DNA from: Bacillota bacterium
Lineage (GTDB): Bacteria; Bacillota; Bacilli; Alicyclobacillales; SLC66
DNA: 64,000 bases
Direction: 5' to 3'
Assembly: GCA_021821055.1 (NCBI GenBank)
Contig: JAKACX010000003.1
Location: 36,156-100,155 of the forward strand
This document shows, one piece after another, positions 32,146-41,229 of the stretch. A model generated the notes under the pieces. It was not told the DNA's origin. It saw only the letters and a list, made by a program, of their open reading frames with translations, and did not search any database. The first letter of the stretch is position 1; each line of letters begins with the position of its first letter. A program made the translations under genes and the position numbers.

Positions 32146-35082
32146 TCACGTCGTGGACGCCGTCGCCGCCACGAGAGCCGTGGTGTTGTTCGGGTTCACA
32201 TAGTACACCGGGATTCCGCTGCTGCCGGCCGGAATCTGCACCGAGCTTACCGTGGCGCCGGCCGCACTCAGTCGGAAGCTTCCGCCCGCGCCGCCATCGC
32301 TCAGGTTGAACGTCTGCGCCGTCGAACCCTCGATCACCGAGTTACCCTGCGAGTCGACAGGCCGCAGGAAGAGTTGCACAGGCTGGTTCGCCGTCACCGA
32401 CAACTCGTTGGCGCTCGTGACCTCCTGGCCGGACGAGTTGAACAGCGCCGCGCCAACCGCCGGGCCCGGGACGATGTTCATCGTCGCGCTGCCCGTCACA
32501 TTGCCCGTTCCGACGCTCAGATCCTGGACCTGCATCGTCGCCGGCCCGGCTTGAGCGGCCGTGGCGGTAAACGTCACCGTTCCCGCTGAGGACCCGGACG
32601 TCGGCACGGTAACGTCATACACATTGGCTGTGGCTGTCGCCGTGATGCCGGAACCCTGCGGGTTGCTCAGTCCGGCCGGAAGTGTGACCTGCAGCAGGTC
32701 ACCGTTCGTGCTCGCATTGCCATACGCGTCGGTCGGCGTGATGTTGACCGTCACCGTGTCGCCCGCTTGCGCGGTGGTCGGACTGTTCAGGTACACCGCG
32801 TTGTTGCCGGCGTGGGTTGCCGTGTCCTGCATGGCAATCTTCAGCGCCGTGGGCACGATGCTGACCATTGAGATCTTGACCGGGGCGACGGAGACCGACT
32901 GCCCGTTCACCTGGTTGGCCGACACGTTCCACGCATCGCCCGCCAGATGGCTGCCCACAAACGGCATGGTGATCTGGCCGCTTGAATTGCTGCTCGCCGT
33001 CACGGTTCCCGAGGTGGAACCGTTCAGGGTCGCGGTGTCGCTGCCCGCCGCGTTGCTGACGACGAACTGCACGGGAACGCCGGACTGCGCCACCGGGTTG
33101 CCATACGTGTCCTCAACCTGCGCAACGATGTTCATCGTGTTGCTGGCGATCGGCAGGTCCACATTCGCCGTGGGCGACGTGAACGCCACTTTCGCCGCGG
33201 CCGCCGCCTGGATTGTGAAGTTTGCGCTGGCCGGCGTGAGGTTGTCGCTCGAGAAGACCTTCAGCGTGTAGCTGCCCGCTTTGGTTCCGGTGACGGTAAT
33301 CGTGCCGCCCGAGACCTGCGCCGTCACGCCGGAGGTGATCTGCGTGTTGCCCTGCCAGACCTGCGCTGTGAAACCGCTGTTGTTCGGATCGGACACGGTG
33401 TTTCCGTTCGCATCCACCGTCGTCGCATCGAACACGCCGCCGCTCGACCCCGCCGTGATGGTGCTGCTGCTGTTCGGATTCACCGCAACGTGCACTGCCG
33501 CCGGACTGCCCACAACGGTCGACTGGATATTCGCCGTCCCGGTCTGCAGCCCTTGCGACGTCGCCGTCACCGTGATCGTCCCAGACTGTCCTTGCACCGA
33601 CTGCAGCACGCCGGAAACCGCGGAGTTCGACGAACCGTTGCCCACGTACGCCGTGCTGGTCGCCGTGCTGGTCGTGAACTGGCCAGGGCCGGAAATCGCC
33701 AGGGTCACAGGATACACGCCGCTCAGCATCGGCTCGCCATTTTGGTCGAGCACCTGCACTGTGAACGCGTCCTGCGTCGACTGGTTGTTCTCGACGGTCG
33801 TGGCCGCAGGCACGACCTTGAGCGAGGTCGCCTGCTGCGCAACCTCCGTCACGGACACCTGCGCCGAAGCCGCCTGGCCGTTGGTCTGCAACGGCTGGGC
33901 CGAGCCCGTCGCAACGATGTTCGAACCCGTGATCGTATCGGACGTGCCAGCGTTCGTGTTCGCCTTCAGGTTGATTTTCGCCACGCCGTTCGTGACCGGG
34001 ACGTTCGTCACGGTGTTGGCGGTCGTACCCGAACTGGTCACCAACTGTCCATTGGTGTCCGAGAAGGTCATGGTGCCGTTGAAGCTCGTCACCGGATTGC
34101 CCGCCGCGTCGACGATCGTCGCAATCACCGTGTCGCCCGCCTGGCCGTCCGCCACAAAGGACGACTGGCTCGTGGACAGCTTCACGCCGCTCGCCTGACC
34201 GTACACCGTGATGGTCAGCGGAGCCGAGGTCACGCCGTCAATCGTCGCGGTGACGTTGTACGTGCCCGCCGCAGTCGCGACAAACTGGCCGCTGCTGCTG
34301 ACAAACGCGTTTTGCGTCGCCGCCCCGTTGCTGGTGACCGCATAAGTTACCGGCGCGGAGCCATAATTATAAGGATTGCCGCTCGCGTCCTTCATGGAGA
34401 CCGACAGCGCCTCGTTGCTGTTCATCGCCATCTGTGACGCGCCGGTCAGCGAGACCGTCGCTCCCGACGGCACCTGGCCCTGCGTCTCAAACTTGAGGAT
34501 GTTCGCCAGGACGACCGCCGCGCTGGCGCGGTTCAGGTAGATCTGGTTCTGGCTCGACGGAATGCCGTTGAACAGTCCGATCGACTTTGCGTACGCCAGA
34601 GGCGCCATGCCGTTGGTCGTCTTGATCAGGCCGGCCTGCTCGAATGCCGCGACGAAGAATGACGCCGCGTCGCCCCAGGATGCGTGAAAGTTTTCGTTGA
34701 AGCGGCCGTGCAGTTTCACATTGATCCAGTAGGGTTTGATCCAGCCCGCCTGCTGTGCGGCCCCGATGTAGTTGTAATCCCAGTTGCGCGGAGGGATGTC
34801 GGCGTAGTACTGCGCGTGCGCCACCGGCTCCACATGCGTCACGCTCTTGGCCACGTTCAGGAAATAAGCCAGGAACTGACCTCTGGTGACAGGCGCGTTC
34901 GGAAGAAATGTCCCATTGCTGAAGCCATGAATGAAGCCCTGCTGCGTGAGTGTGATGATGTCCTGCTGGGCGAAGTTGCCGCTGATGTCCGTGTAATTCG
35001 CGGTCGTCGCCGCGAACGCCATCGGAGCGAAATTACCCACGAGCAGAGCCGCCGCGGCGATACCGGTAAGCGTGCGTTTCAT
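32146..35082 (-). CDS. S-layer protein with N-terminal SLH domains and Ig-like repeats
   Basis: A 978-residue exported protein that probably forms or contributes to the crystalline surface layer. A signal peptide (MKRTLTGIAAAALLVGNFAP) is followed by three SLH modules (about residues 25-210). The first is QGFIHGFSNGTFLPNAPVTR, and the third is marked by YLNRASAAVVLANIL. SLH modules bind pyruvylated secondary cell-wall polymer. About eight beta-rich Ig-like/Big modules fill the rest (for example VQVLDQNGEPMLSGVYPVTL and ATIVDAAGNPVTSFNGTMTF), rich in Thr/Ser/Asn. The sequence ends without a wall-sorting signal. ATG at 35082 with GAGGAGAG. manC lies just upstream, and paralogous secreted proteins flank it, pointing to a glycosylated S-layer. 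Confidence 0.9.
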   Translation of the reverse strand: MKRTLTGIAAAALLVGNFAPMAFAATTANYTDISGNFAQQDIITLTQQGFIHGFSNGTFLPNAPVTRGQFLAYFLNVAKSVTHVEPVAHAQYYADIPPRNWDYNYIGAAQQAGWIKPYWINVKLHGRFNENFHASWGDAASFFVAAFEQAGLIKTTNGMAPLAYAKSIGLFNGIPSSQNQIYLNRASAAVVLANILKFETQGQVPSGATVSLTGASQMAMNSNEALSVSMKDASGNPYNYGSAPVTYAVTSNGAATQNAFVSSSGQFVATAAGTYNVTATIDGVTSAPLTITVYGQASGVKLSTSQSSFVADGQAGDTVIATIVDAAGNPVTSFNGTMTFSDTNGQLVTSSGTTANTVTNVPVTNGVAKINLKANTNAGTSDTITGSNIVATGSAQPLQTNGQAASAQVSVTEVAQQATSLKVVPAATTVENNQSTQDAFTVQVLDQNGEPMLSGVYPVTLAISGPGQFTTSTATSTAYVGNGSSNSAVSGVLQSVQGQSGTITVTATSQGLQTGTANIQSTVVGSPAAVHVAVNPNSSSTITAGSSGGVFDATTVDANGNTVSDPNNSGFTAQVWQGNTQITSGVTAQVSGGTITVTGTKAGSYTLKVFSSDNLTPASANFTIQAAAAAKVAFTSPTANVDLPIASNTMNIVAQVEDTYGNPVAQSGVPVQFVVSNAAGSDTATLNGSTSGTVTASSNSSGQITMPFVGSHLAGDAWNVSANQVNGQSVSVAPVKISMVSIVPTALKIAMQDTATHAGNNAVYLNSPTTAQAGDTVTVNITPTDAYGNASTNGDLLQVTLPAGLSNPQGSGITATATANVYDVTVPTSGSSAGTVTFTATAAQAGPATMQVQDLSVGTGNVTGSATMNIVPGPAVGAALFNSSGQEVTSANELSVTANQPVQLFLRPVDSQGNSVIEGSTAQTFNLSDGGAGGSFRLSAAGATVSSVQIPAGSSGIPVYYVNPNNTTALVAATASTT

Positions 35083-35172
35083 TTCGATGAACTCTCCTCT
35101 CGTTCGGGTCAATGAATGCCCCGTGTTCACGCAACCCATCATACGGGGGCCGCGGATAGAATACTAGCGCCA

Positions 35173-36573
35173 TTAAGTCGCTAGCGCGGTACAATGTGCC
35201 TTGATGTCCTGCCAGTTGACAAACCGGCGCACCACGTCTTCCTCCACCAGGGATGAACCGCGCTGTACTTCGATGAACGTGAGCTGAGTCTGCGCGCGGA
35301 TCGCGTGCCACTGGTCGGGCAAGACGCGAACGACATCTCCGGGTGCAATTTCCACCCGCTGTGTACCGAGGAACAGTTCGCCCGTCCCTTCAATCGCAGT
35401 CCACACCTCTGTGCGCATGAGATGCTTGTGGTAGCTTATGTTTCTGCCCGCTGAGAGCACGACGGTCTTGGTCAAGACCTCGGTCCCGTCTGCGAGCTTT
35501 GTGTAGTCCAGCACGCGGTAGTGACCCCAGCGCCGTTCCTCGTACATCGGGCGTTCCGGATACCGCAGCAGCCCCAACGCGCGCTTCAGTTGTCCGCTTT
35601 GCGATTTGTCCGCCGCCAGAATGCCGTCCGGCGTCGCCACCACCATCACATCCTGCAGGCCGATCGCTACCAGCGGGATGCCCAGTTCATTAATGACGTG
35701 CGTACCGACGCATTCGACGGCGACGCCAAGGCCCGCGACTTGCCCGGACATCTCGCCGGACAGTGTCTCCCATGTTCCGAGGTCCTTCCACGCGCCGCCG
35801 TATGCGGCAGCCACGACCGATTCCGCCTGCTCGACCACTTCATAGTCAAAACTGCGCGATACCACTTCATCATAGTGCGCGCACAACTCCCCGTAACTAT
35901 ATGGATACTCTTTCCGTCTTAAAATCTCCTTTATATAGCCGGCGCGAAAACAGAAGACGCCGCAATTCCACAACGCGCCCCCGGCCATCAGCCTCTCCGC
36001 CGCCGCGCGTTCCGGCTTCTCGACAAACGCCTCCACACGCATGTACCCGCGGGGCTCCCCATGCGCGACGTTCCCGTCCGCGGCGTGGCGCGCCACCTTG
36101 ATGTACCCGAACTTGCCCGACGGTTCCGTGGGCTCGACCCCGAGCAGCGCAAGATCCGCGCCCGACGCGCGCAGGTCAAACTCCAGGTCGACGAGCGCGG
36201 CAAAATAACCGTCCTCCACGTACGGATCCACCGGAAGAACGATGATCGCCTCGTCGTCCGGCACACCGCACACGTCGGTGAGATACAGCGTCGCCAGGGC
36301 GATGGCGGCAAACGTGTCCCGCCGCGCCGGCTCGACGATCAAGGGCACGTCTCCCACCTGCGATTCGATCATCTCCACCTGCGCCTTCGACGCGCAGATG
36401 TACGCGTCGCCCGCCAGACCGGCGCGTTCCAATTGGCGCCACACGCGCTGCACCATCGACTGCATCGAACCCTCGCCATCGGTCAATACCTTCAGGAACT
36501 GCTTCGACCGACTGTCGTTCGACATCGGCCAGAGCCGCTTGCCAGATCCACCGGACAGCAGAACGAGTTTCAT
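35173..36573 (-). CDS. manC: Mannose-1-phosphate guanylyltransferase with cupin domain (first copy)
   Basis: Makes GDP-mannose from mannose-1-phosphate and GTP. The 466-residue protein starts VLLSGGSGKRLWPMSND, the pyrophosphorylase signature. It also has VEPARRDTFAAIALATLYL, FVEKPERAAAERL, and WNCGVFCFRAGYI. The C-terminal 115 residues are the type-II mannose-6-phosphate isomerase-like cupin (SYHKHLMRTEVWTAIEGTGE, then VRVLPDQWHAIRA), so it may also have isomerase activity. A start ATG follows GGAGGGGGTG. It is transcribed with the S-layer gene, 90 bases downstream. A second copy is at 59239-60675; the two share the same overall architecture but clearly different sequence. Confidence 0.93.
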   Translation of the reverse strand: MKLVLLSGGSGKRLWPMSNDSRSKQFLKVLTDGEGSMQSMVQRVWRQLERAGLAGDAYICASKAQVEMIESQVGDVPLIVEPARRDTFAAIALATLYLTDVCGVPDDEAIIVLPVDPYVEDGYFAALVDLEFDLRASGADLALLGVEPTEPSGKFGYIKVARHAADGNVAHGEPRGYMRVEAFVEKPERAAAERLMAGGALWNCGVFCFRAGYIKEILRRKEYPYSYGELCAHYDEVVSRSFDYEVVEQAESVVAAAYGGAWKDLGTWETLSGEMSGQVAGLGVAVECVGTHVINELGIPLVAIGLQDVMVVATPDGILAADKSQSGQLKRALGLLRYPERPMYEERRWGHYRVLDYTKLADGTEVLTKTVVLSAGRNISYHKHLMRTEVWTAIEGTGELFLGTQRVEIAPGDVVRVLPDQWHAIRAQTQLTFIEVQRGSSLVEEDVVRRFVNWQDIKAHCTALAT

Positions 36574-36615
36574 CTCCGCACCCCCTCCGAATCCGCGTCA
36601 TTCCCGCACGTCCCA

Positions 36616-36624
36616 ATTATATCA
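36616..36624 (-). promoter_or_regulatory. Extended -10 promoter before manC and S-layer gene
   Basis: The minus strand reads TGATATAAT, a perfect extended -10 element, 42 bases before the manC ATG. No good -35 is needed for this type. It may drive manC and, by read-through, the S-layer gene. Confidence 0.6.
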
Positions 36625-36797
36625 CGGACTTGCGGAATTCTAGCACAATCTGGAAAGTAATCTGCGAAGATTTGTGGCTTTGTTCGCGAGCTCGGGCGCC
36701 CGTCCGCCATCCGCCATCCGCCGCACGCCCGCGCGGCCCAGGCTTGTCCATCCGGTCACCGGGGAACGGTGCCGGAGGCAGGACCGCGCGCCGCCGC

Positions 36798-37691
36798 TCA
36801 CGCGTCCTTCGCTGGCCCCCCGCCTGTGCCGCCGCTTCCGCCGCCTGCCACTCCTCCCCCGTTGCCCGCCGTCTTCGCGGACGCCTGCCTCATGAGAAAC
36901 GCGCTGCCCGTGACGCGCGACGCGAAGATCTCCGTCAGTTGCGCGGCGAATTTCTCATTGTATCCCCCGAAGAAGGCGACCAGCACATAGAACAGCCAGC
37001 CGGTTCCGGCATGCGCTGTGGACAGTCCGCCGCCGGTCACGCTCTGCGCGAGAAACAGCGCAATGTTGGCCACAAACGCGCCCATCACGCCGCCAGTGAT
37101 CGGTTTGACGACGTACCACAGGAGCGCGTCGCGATCCAGCGTCCGGTGCAGCGCCCCGACATAGAGACTGTAGAGACTGTACACCGACCCTCCGACAGCC
37201 GCCGCCAGAAAGCTGAGCACAGCGGCCCCCACAGCACCCGCACCGCCGACTCCCGCCGCGCCGCCCGCACCTGCGCCGTGTACGACCGCCGCGCCAAAGC
37301 CCGCCGGGCTCAAAACTCCCACCGCCGTCCACGCCGCGGCGAGCCATCCGACGCCCGCAACCGCCAGCGCGACCACAGCAAATTCGTACAGCGCCAGCCA
37401 CCAGACCGTGCGCGAGGAGGAGAACGCCGCGCAGTCGGCCGCGTGCGCCGCCGCGTTCTCCGCCCTCGCGACCGCATCCACCCACGCAGACACTGCCGCA
37501 AGATCGCCCGACTGTGGCGCCGCATCCAGCGCCGCCTTGTACAGCGCGCCCACGGCCGGCGGCAAGACCCCCCGCTCCGCAAGCTGCTGAACCTGCGCGT
37601 CGACCCGCACGAAGCGACCGTCCCACTCCGCCTTCAGATCCGCCAGAACCAGTGTCTCCGGCGCCCCTTCGCCCGCCTGTCCACCCATCAT
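36798..37691 (-). CDS. Polytopic membrane protein of unknown function
   Basis: A 297-residue protein that I do not recognise. The N-terminal 110 residues are soluble and Ala-rich (LADLKAEWDGRFVRVDAQVQ, then an Ala-rich helix). Four to five hydrophobic segments follow (WWLALYEFAVVALAVAGVGW; VGAAVLSFLAAAVGGSVYSL; YVVKPITGGVMGAFVANIAL; WLFYVLVAFFGGYNEKFAAQ). The tail after residue 278 is a Gly/Ala stretch (GGGVAGGGSGGTGG). The ATG at 37691 follows GGAGGTGG. GC content is extreme, with Ala/Gly/Val coding bias, but the codon pattern and site look genuine. A role next to manC and the surface proteins is unknown. Confidence 0.65.
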   Translation of the reverse strand: MMGGQAGEGAPETLVLADLKAEWDGRFVRVDAQVQQLAERGVLPPAVGALYKAALDAAPQSGDLAAVSAWVDAVARAENAAAHAADCAAFSSSRTVWWLALYEFAVVALAVAGVGWLAAAWTAVGVLSPAGFGAAVVHGAGAGGAAGVGGAGAVGAAVLSFLAAAVGGSVYSLYSLYVGALHRTLDRDALLWYVVKPITGGVMGAFVANIALFLAQSVTGGGLSTAHAGTGWLFYVLVAFFGGYNEKFAAQLTEIFASRVTGSAFLMRQASAKTAGNGGGVAGGGSGGTGGGPAKDA

Positions 37692-37837
37692 CGCGATCCA
37701 CCTCCACCATGCAACAGTGTATGAGCATCGCGCGTCGGGGGACACTGGTCCGTCCACGATTCAGCCGGTTCACGACTGCCGGGCAAAGTCCTCAAGGCCA
37801 GCGCCGTTCTGCGGCGCCGGGACCGGACGCGCAATCG

Positions 37838-37868
37838 AAAAAAGGGCCGCGCAGGCGCGCGACCCTTT
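37838..37868 (-). terminator. Terminator of the second Thr-Pro-linker gene
   Basis: AAAGGGCCGCGC (37841-37852) pairs with GCGCGACCCTTT (37857-37868) with one mismatch; on the minus strand it is followed by TTTTTT. It lies 33 bases past the stop at 37901. Confidence 0.85.
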
Positions 37869-37900
37869 CTCGCAAACTGGTTCCTCACCCCAACCTGGCC

Positions 37901-39523
37901 TCAGGAAGTGGATGTGGGCGACGAGGATGTCGAAGTGGAAGACGTGGTCGTGCTGGTCGAAGAGGAACTGGATGTCGTGATACTCCAGGACGAGCCATTC
38001 CAGGAACTCTGTATACCGAGATGGCTGAGCGCCTTGAAGACCCAGTAGATCGGCATGTAGGTCGTCTTGTTGCCGTGGGCCGGATCGACCGCGACCTGGC
38101 TGTACGCACTTTGCACGAGTTGGCCGTTGATCACAATCTGACTCGTTCCCTGGCCGGGACTGACACCTGTCAGAGACGGGGTGAACGGCGATCCGGAAGT
38201 CGACATGTTCCACACCTTGCCGTTCCACGAGCTTGTGATCCCTTGCTGCTTGAGGATCTGCATCAAATACCAGATCGGCATGAACGTGGTCATGTTCCCG
38301 TGAACAGGGTCCTTCCCGAGCAACGCATGGGCCACCTGCTCACGCTGTCCGTTCCACAGGATCTGCCTCTGATTCGAGGGCAGGTTCGGATTGGCAATGA
38401 CGATATCCTGCGCACCGGTGACAGGGACGGACAGACGCCCGTTATTCACCTTCGCCGGCACAGGCATCCACATTCCGCTGGAGAGAACCTTGTAGACCAG
38501 AGCCGAAGCCGGAATAGCCTTGTTGGAAATGGACAGTGTCGCAGGCGTCGTGGGCGCGGCGCCGTTAAAGTTCACGCCAAAGCCCGCGACCGGCGTCATC
38601 CCGGATGGCGCTCCGCCCTGCAGACTCGACAGGGGCGCCTGATTGACCGTGACATTCTGGCTCGACGTAAAGGAGCCAGCTTGAATCGAGAGTGAGAGGA
38701 AGCTGTCCGTCGTATGCGCGTTCACCGTTCCGCCAGACGAACTGATGGAGGCGGATGTAAGGTTCAATGAGAACGCGGACGACGTGACCGTGCTCTGGAA
38801 GCCCGTTACGCCGCTCGGCAGTGTTGGCGTTGGCGTTGGTGTAGGCGTCGGTGTTGGCGTCGGTGTTGGCGTCGGCGTTGGCGTTGGCGTTGGTGTAGGC
38901 GTCGGTGTTGGCGTCGGTGTTGTGGTAGGCGCCGACACGATCTTCAGCGCGTACATCGCGTTTGCCGTCGAATTGTTCTTGTCCGTCACGACGCCGTCGA
39001 ACGAAATCGTTCCGGCGGAGGCCGGCGTGCCCGAGACGTTGCCGTCGCTCCACACCTTGATGCCGCTGGAACCGCCGGACAACGCGTACACATTGCCCAC
39101 CACGCTGTGCTGGTACACATTGTCAACCACAGTCGGCTGGTACACATTGCCTGTCACCGTGGAACCGGAACTGGTCGTCAACAAAGACGGAACTCCGTAT
39201 ACCTTGCCGACAACGGAACCCGCCTGCGGCGTAGCGCTGGAATAGACGCTCCCGACGACTGACGGGGCCATGCCATCGATTTTCGGAACCGACCACGTGT
39301 ACGGCGAGGTTCCACCCGTGATGAAGTCACTCAGAGATGTGCCTGTAATCGGGACTCCAACCGTCCCGGGAATCGTGGTGCTGAGGAACATCGATCCGCT
39401 GGTAGTAGTTGCCGCGAACGCGGCAGGCGCCGTCGCGAGCGCAGGGAGAGTGACCGACAGAACCATGCAAACGGACGCCCGCCGTGAACGTCTTCTTCCC
39501 GGTGGCTTTTGTTTCTCCTGCAT
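37901..39523 (-). CDS. Second secreted Thr-Pro-linker surface protein
   Basis: A 540-residue paralogue of 29538-31109. It shares the signal peptide with charge pattern (RRRSRRASVCMVLSVTLPAL), the N-terminal domain (TTTSGSMFLSTTIPGTVGVP, SVPKIDGMAPSVVGSVYSSA), the beta-rich middle and the two stalk-like modules (NMTTFMPIWYLMQILKQQGI; KTTYMPIYWVFKALSHLG). The linker is here an almost perfect Thr-Pro dipeptide repeat of about 40 residues. It ends with a long Ser/Thr run. The ATG at 39523 follows GGAGGG. It sits on the opposite strand to its paralogue, with the S-layer gene between. Pairs like this often encode alternative surface adhesins or wall-binding accessory proteins. Confidence 0.75.
   Translation of the reverse strand: MQEKQKPPGRRRSRRASVCMVLSVTLPALATAPAAFAATTTSGSMFLSTTIPGTVGVPITGTSLSDFITGGTSPYTWSVPKIDGMAPSVVGSVYSSATPQAGSVVGKVYGVPSLLTTSSGSTVTGNVYQPTVVDNVYQHSVVGNVYALSGGSSGIKVWSDGNVSGTPASAGTISFDGVVTDKNNSTANAMYALKIVSAPTTTPTPTPTPTPTPTPTPTPTPTPTPTPTPTPTPTLPSGVTGFQSTVTSSAFSLNLTSASISSSGGTVNAHTTDSFLSLSIQAGSFTSSQNVTVNQAPLSSLQGGAPSGMTPVAGFGVNFNGAAPTTPATLSISNKAIPASALVYKVLSSGMWMPVPAKVNNGRLSVPVTGAQDIVIANPNLPSNQRQILWNGQREQVAHALLGKDPVHGNMTTFMPIWYLMQILKQQGITSSWNGKVWNMSTSGSPFTPSLTGVSPGQGTSQIVINGQLVQSAYSQVAVDPAHGNKTTYMPIYWVFKALSHLGIQSSWNGSSWSITTSSSSSTSTTTSSTSTSSSPTSTS
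38819..38935 (-). repeat. Thr-Pro dipeptide minisatellite
   Basis: GGCGTTGGCGTTGGTGTAGG-like 6-base units (Thr-Pro codons on the minus strand) repeat about 19 times inside the gene 37901-39523. Copy number is probably variable. Confidence 0.9.
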
Positions 39524-40106
39524 CTGTGAAGTCCCTCCTTGAGTCGAGTAAAATCGGGACACCTACCCCGAGCCGTCCACACCTCCCACCCTGAGAGTCA
39601 TGTGAACACCCCGACAACAAAAGCGAGACCCCTGCTCGCAAAGCCTCCCTGAACCGACCTGAGATTGAATCTTCAGCAAATCGGAGCGAGAAATGTATTG
39701 TGCGTTTCTATTTTTCGACGAGACGTGTTGCGAGGTTAGGATAGCCCCAAGGCGGAGAAAAATCAATAAGTGGATTCTGAGACAAGCCGCCGCGCAGGGC
39801 GGCGCACAGCGGATCGGCCGGCAGGATGGCTGCGCTCGCCATCGGGCGGGGCGCCTGCAGGCACGGCCACGCCGGGCCCGGTTCCTCACTTCACGGGCTT
39901 GTGCCGAGTCCAAAAGCCAGCCGTGATGATAGAACGAGAATTGCGATGGACAGAGCAAGCGGTCAAGACCTGGCGATCGAACGCGCCAAGATGCACCTTT
40001 CCCTGCACTCGGGCGCCCAATCCCCTCGCACGGACCCCTCGACCACGGTGCACCTCCTCGTGATGCAACCCCGTCGCTTCATGAGATGAGCGGCGGCATC
40101 AATGGG
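39524..40106. other. Long leader and intergenic region of the second linker gene
   Basis: About 580 bases without a supportable gene. A promoter candidate at 39738-39766 would make a leader of about 205 bases. In it, GCGAG/CTCGC arms near 39620 can form a small hairpin. Beyond the promoter, 39770-40106 has only short frames. No riboswitch consensus was recognised. Confidence 0.5.
39738..39766 (-). promoter_or_regulatory. Probable promoter with a long leader
   Basis: Minus-strand TTGATT (39761-39766), 17 bases, TATCCT (39738-39743). It lies 215 bases before the ATG at 39523. Confidence 0.45.
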
Positions 40107-41030
40107 TCATCGCGGGAACCGCCGCCTCACCCGGCGACCCCGCTTTGGCAGTCCTTCCTCACCGTACAGCCACCGTCGCGCCGAGACAAACCTATTGTCC
40201 AATCGATCCTTAAGCACCCCCGAGATCCCCCCGAACTTCACCCCCGCGTCCCGTCCGGACGCCTCTGCGAGTATCCGGTCGCGCCGCTCGGACACCTCGT
40301 CCAGCGGCATGCCTTCTCTATCGGCCTGCCTGTTCAAGGCGAGCAACGCCTCCACGGCGGAGGGACCGATACTCTCATTGGCGGTGTACTCACCGGAGAG
40401 TTGCGCATGGAATTCGTCCAGACCCACGGTGTGAAAGAACTGTTCCACAGTCCCTTTCCCGTACGCACGCCAGAGAACGCGGTCGGCGCCAAACACCCCT
40501 TGGAACCCTGCCACGATCCTCGAATAATCAAAGCAAAACCGCCAGCCCGCGGGCGCCACAAACTCTCCCTGCAGGATGATGCCGTCCACAAACTCCTCCA
40601 CGCTCTGCGTAAGTCCGTACTTGATCAGTTCGGCGTACAAGGAATTCGCGTAACTTGCCCATTCTCTAAAAAAGACCACCACGTAGGCGTCATAGCCCAA
40701 GGAATCCGCAAGGGACTTCACGACACTCATCCGCTCAGGCCGACAGTAGAGATACTCGAAGTCTTCCGAGGAGAGGATGACCGTCGAGTGACCGGCGCTT
40801 GCGATCTCCTCCCGAAGCGCGTTCACGTCGCCCAGGGAGGGCTCGAACCTGGGGTCGTCATTCAACTGCCACGCCAGGTTGTGATGCCCGGAAAACATGG
40901 AACTTCTTCCCGCCCGGGGAATGCAGACCCCGCGCTCCCCCAACTCCGCCTCCATGGTCGTCAGGATAGTCTGCAACGACGTGGTGCCAGTCTTGTGCGT
41001 ACCGATGTGCAGGAAGAGTGATTTGCCCAT
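40107..41030 (-). CDS. Sulfotransferase-like protein
   Basis: A 307-residue protein with the PAPS-binding signature of sulfotransferases. The 5-prime phosphosulfate loop is LFLHIGTHKTGTTSLQTILT near residue 6, and a 3-prime phosphate-binding stretch is STVILSSEDFEYLYCRPERM near residue 80. It would transfer sulfate from PAPS to a hydroxyl of a glycan or lipid. No membrane segment, so it acts in the cytoplasm on a sugar precursor. The C-terminus is very basic (RRWLYGEEGLPKRGRRVRRR). Start ATG at 41030 after GGAGG. It lies at the edge of the glycan cluster, separated from it by a decayed methylase. A glycan substrate is inferred from context. Confidence 0.8.
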   Translation of the reverse strand: MGKSLFLHIGTHKTGTTSLQTILTTMEAELGERGVCIPRAGRSSMFSGHHNLAWQLNDDPRFEPSLGDVNALREEIASAGHSTVILSSEDFEYLYCRPERMSVVKSLADSLGYDAYVVVFFREWASYANSLYAELIKYGLTQSVEEFVDGIILQGEFVAPAGWRFCFDYSRIVAGFQGVFGADRVLWRAYGKGTVEQFFHTVGLDEFHAQLSGEYTANESIGPSAVEALLALNRQADREGMPLDEVSERRDRILAEASGRDAGVKFGGISGVLKDRLDNRFVSARRWLYGEEGLPKRGRRVRRRFPR

Positions 41031-41229
41031 TCTGGTCAAGCCTCCACGTGCGGATGGCGCTGCGCGTCTCACCCCTGCCACCGCTGCAAACTTGGCTCCT
41101 GTCGCTGCCTGCCATCGACCGTTGAGCAGTCCTGCCATTATTTCCATGGTATCCTGCGCAACTCCCAACTGAGTGTGCCCTCGTACATTCGCTCACAAAG
41201 ATCGCGAAAATCCGCAGAAGCATCCCCAG

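Noticed and set aside
38819-38935. CRISPR-like or regulatory repeat
   Set aside because: It is a coding Thr-Pro minisatellite within a secreted protein.
39563-39958. 131-codon minus-strand frame as a gene
   Set aside because: Arg/Cys-rich, no family features, and it covers the promoter of the linker gene.
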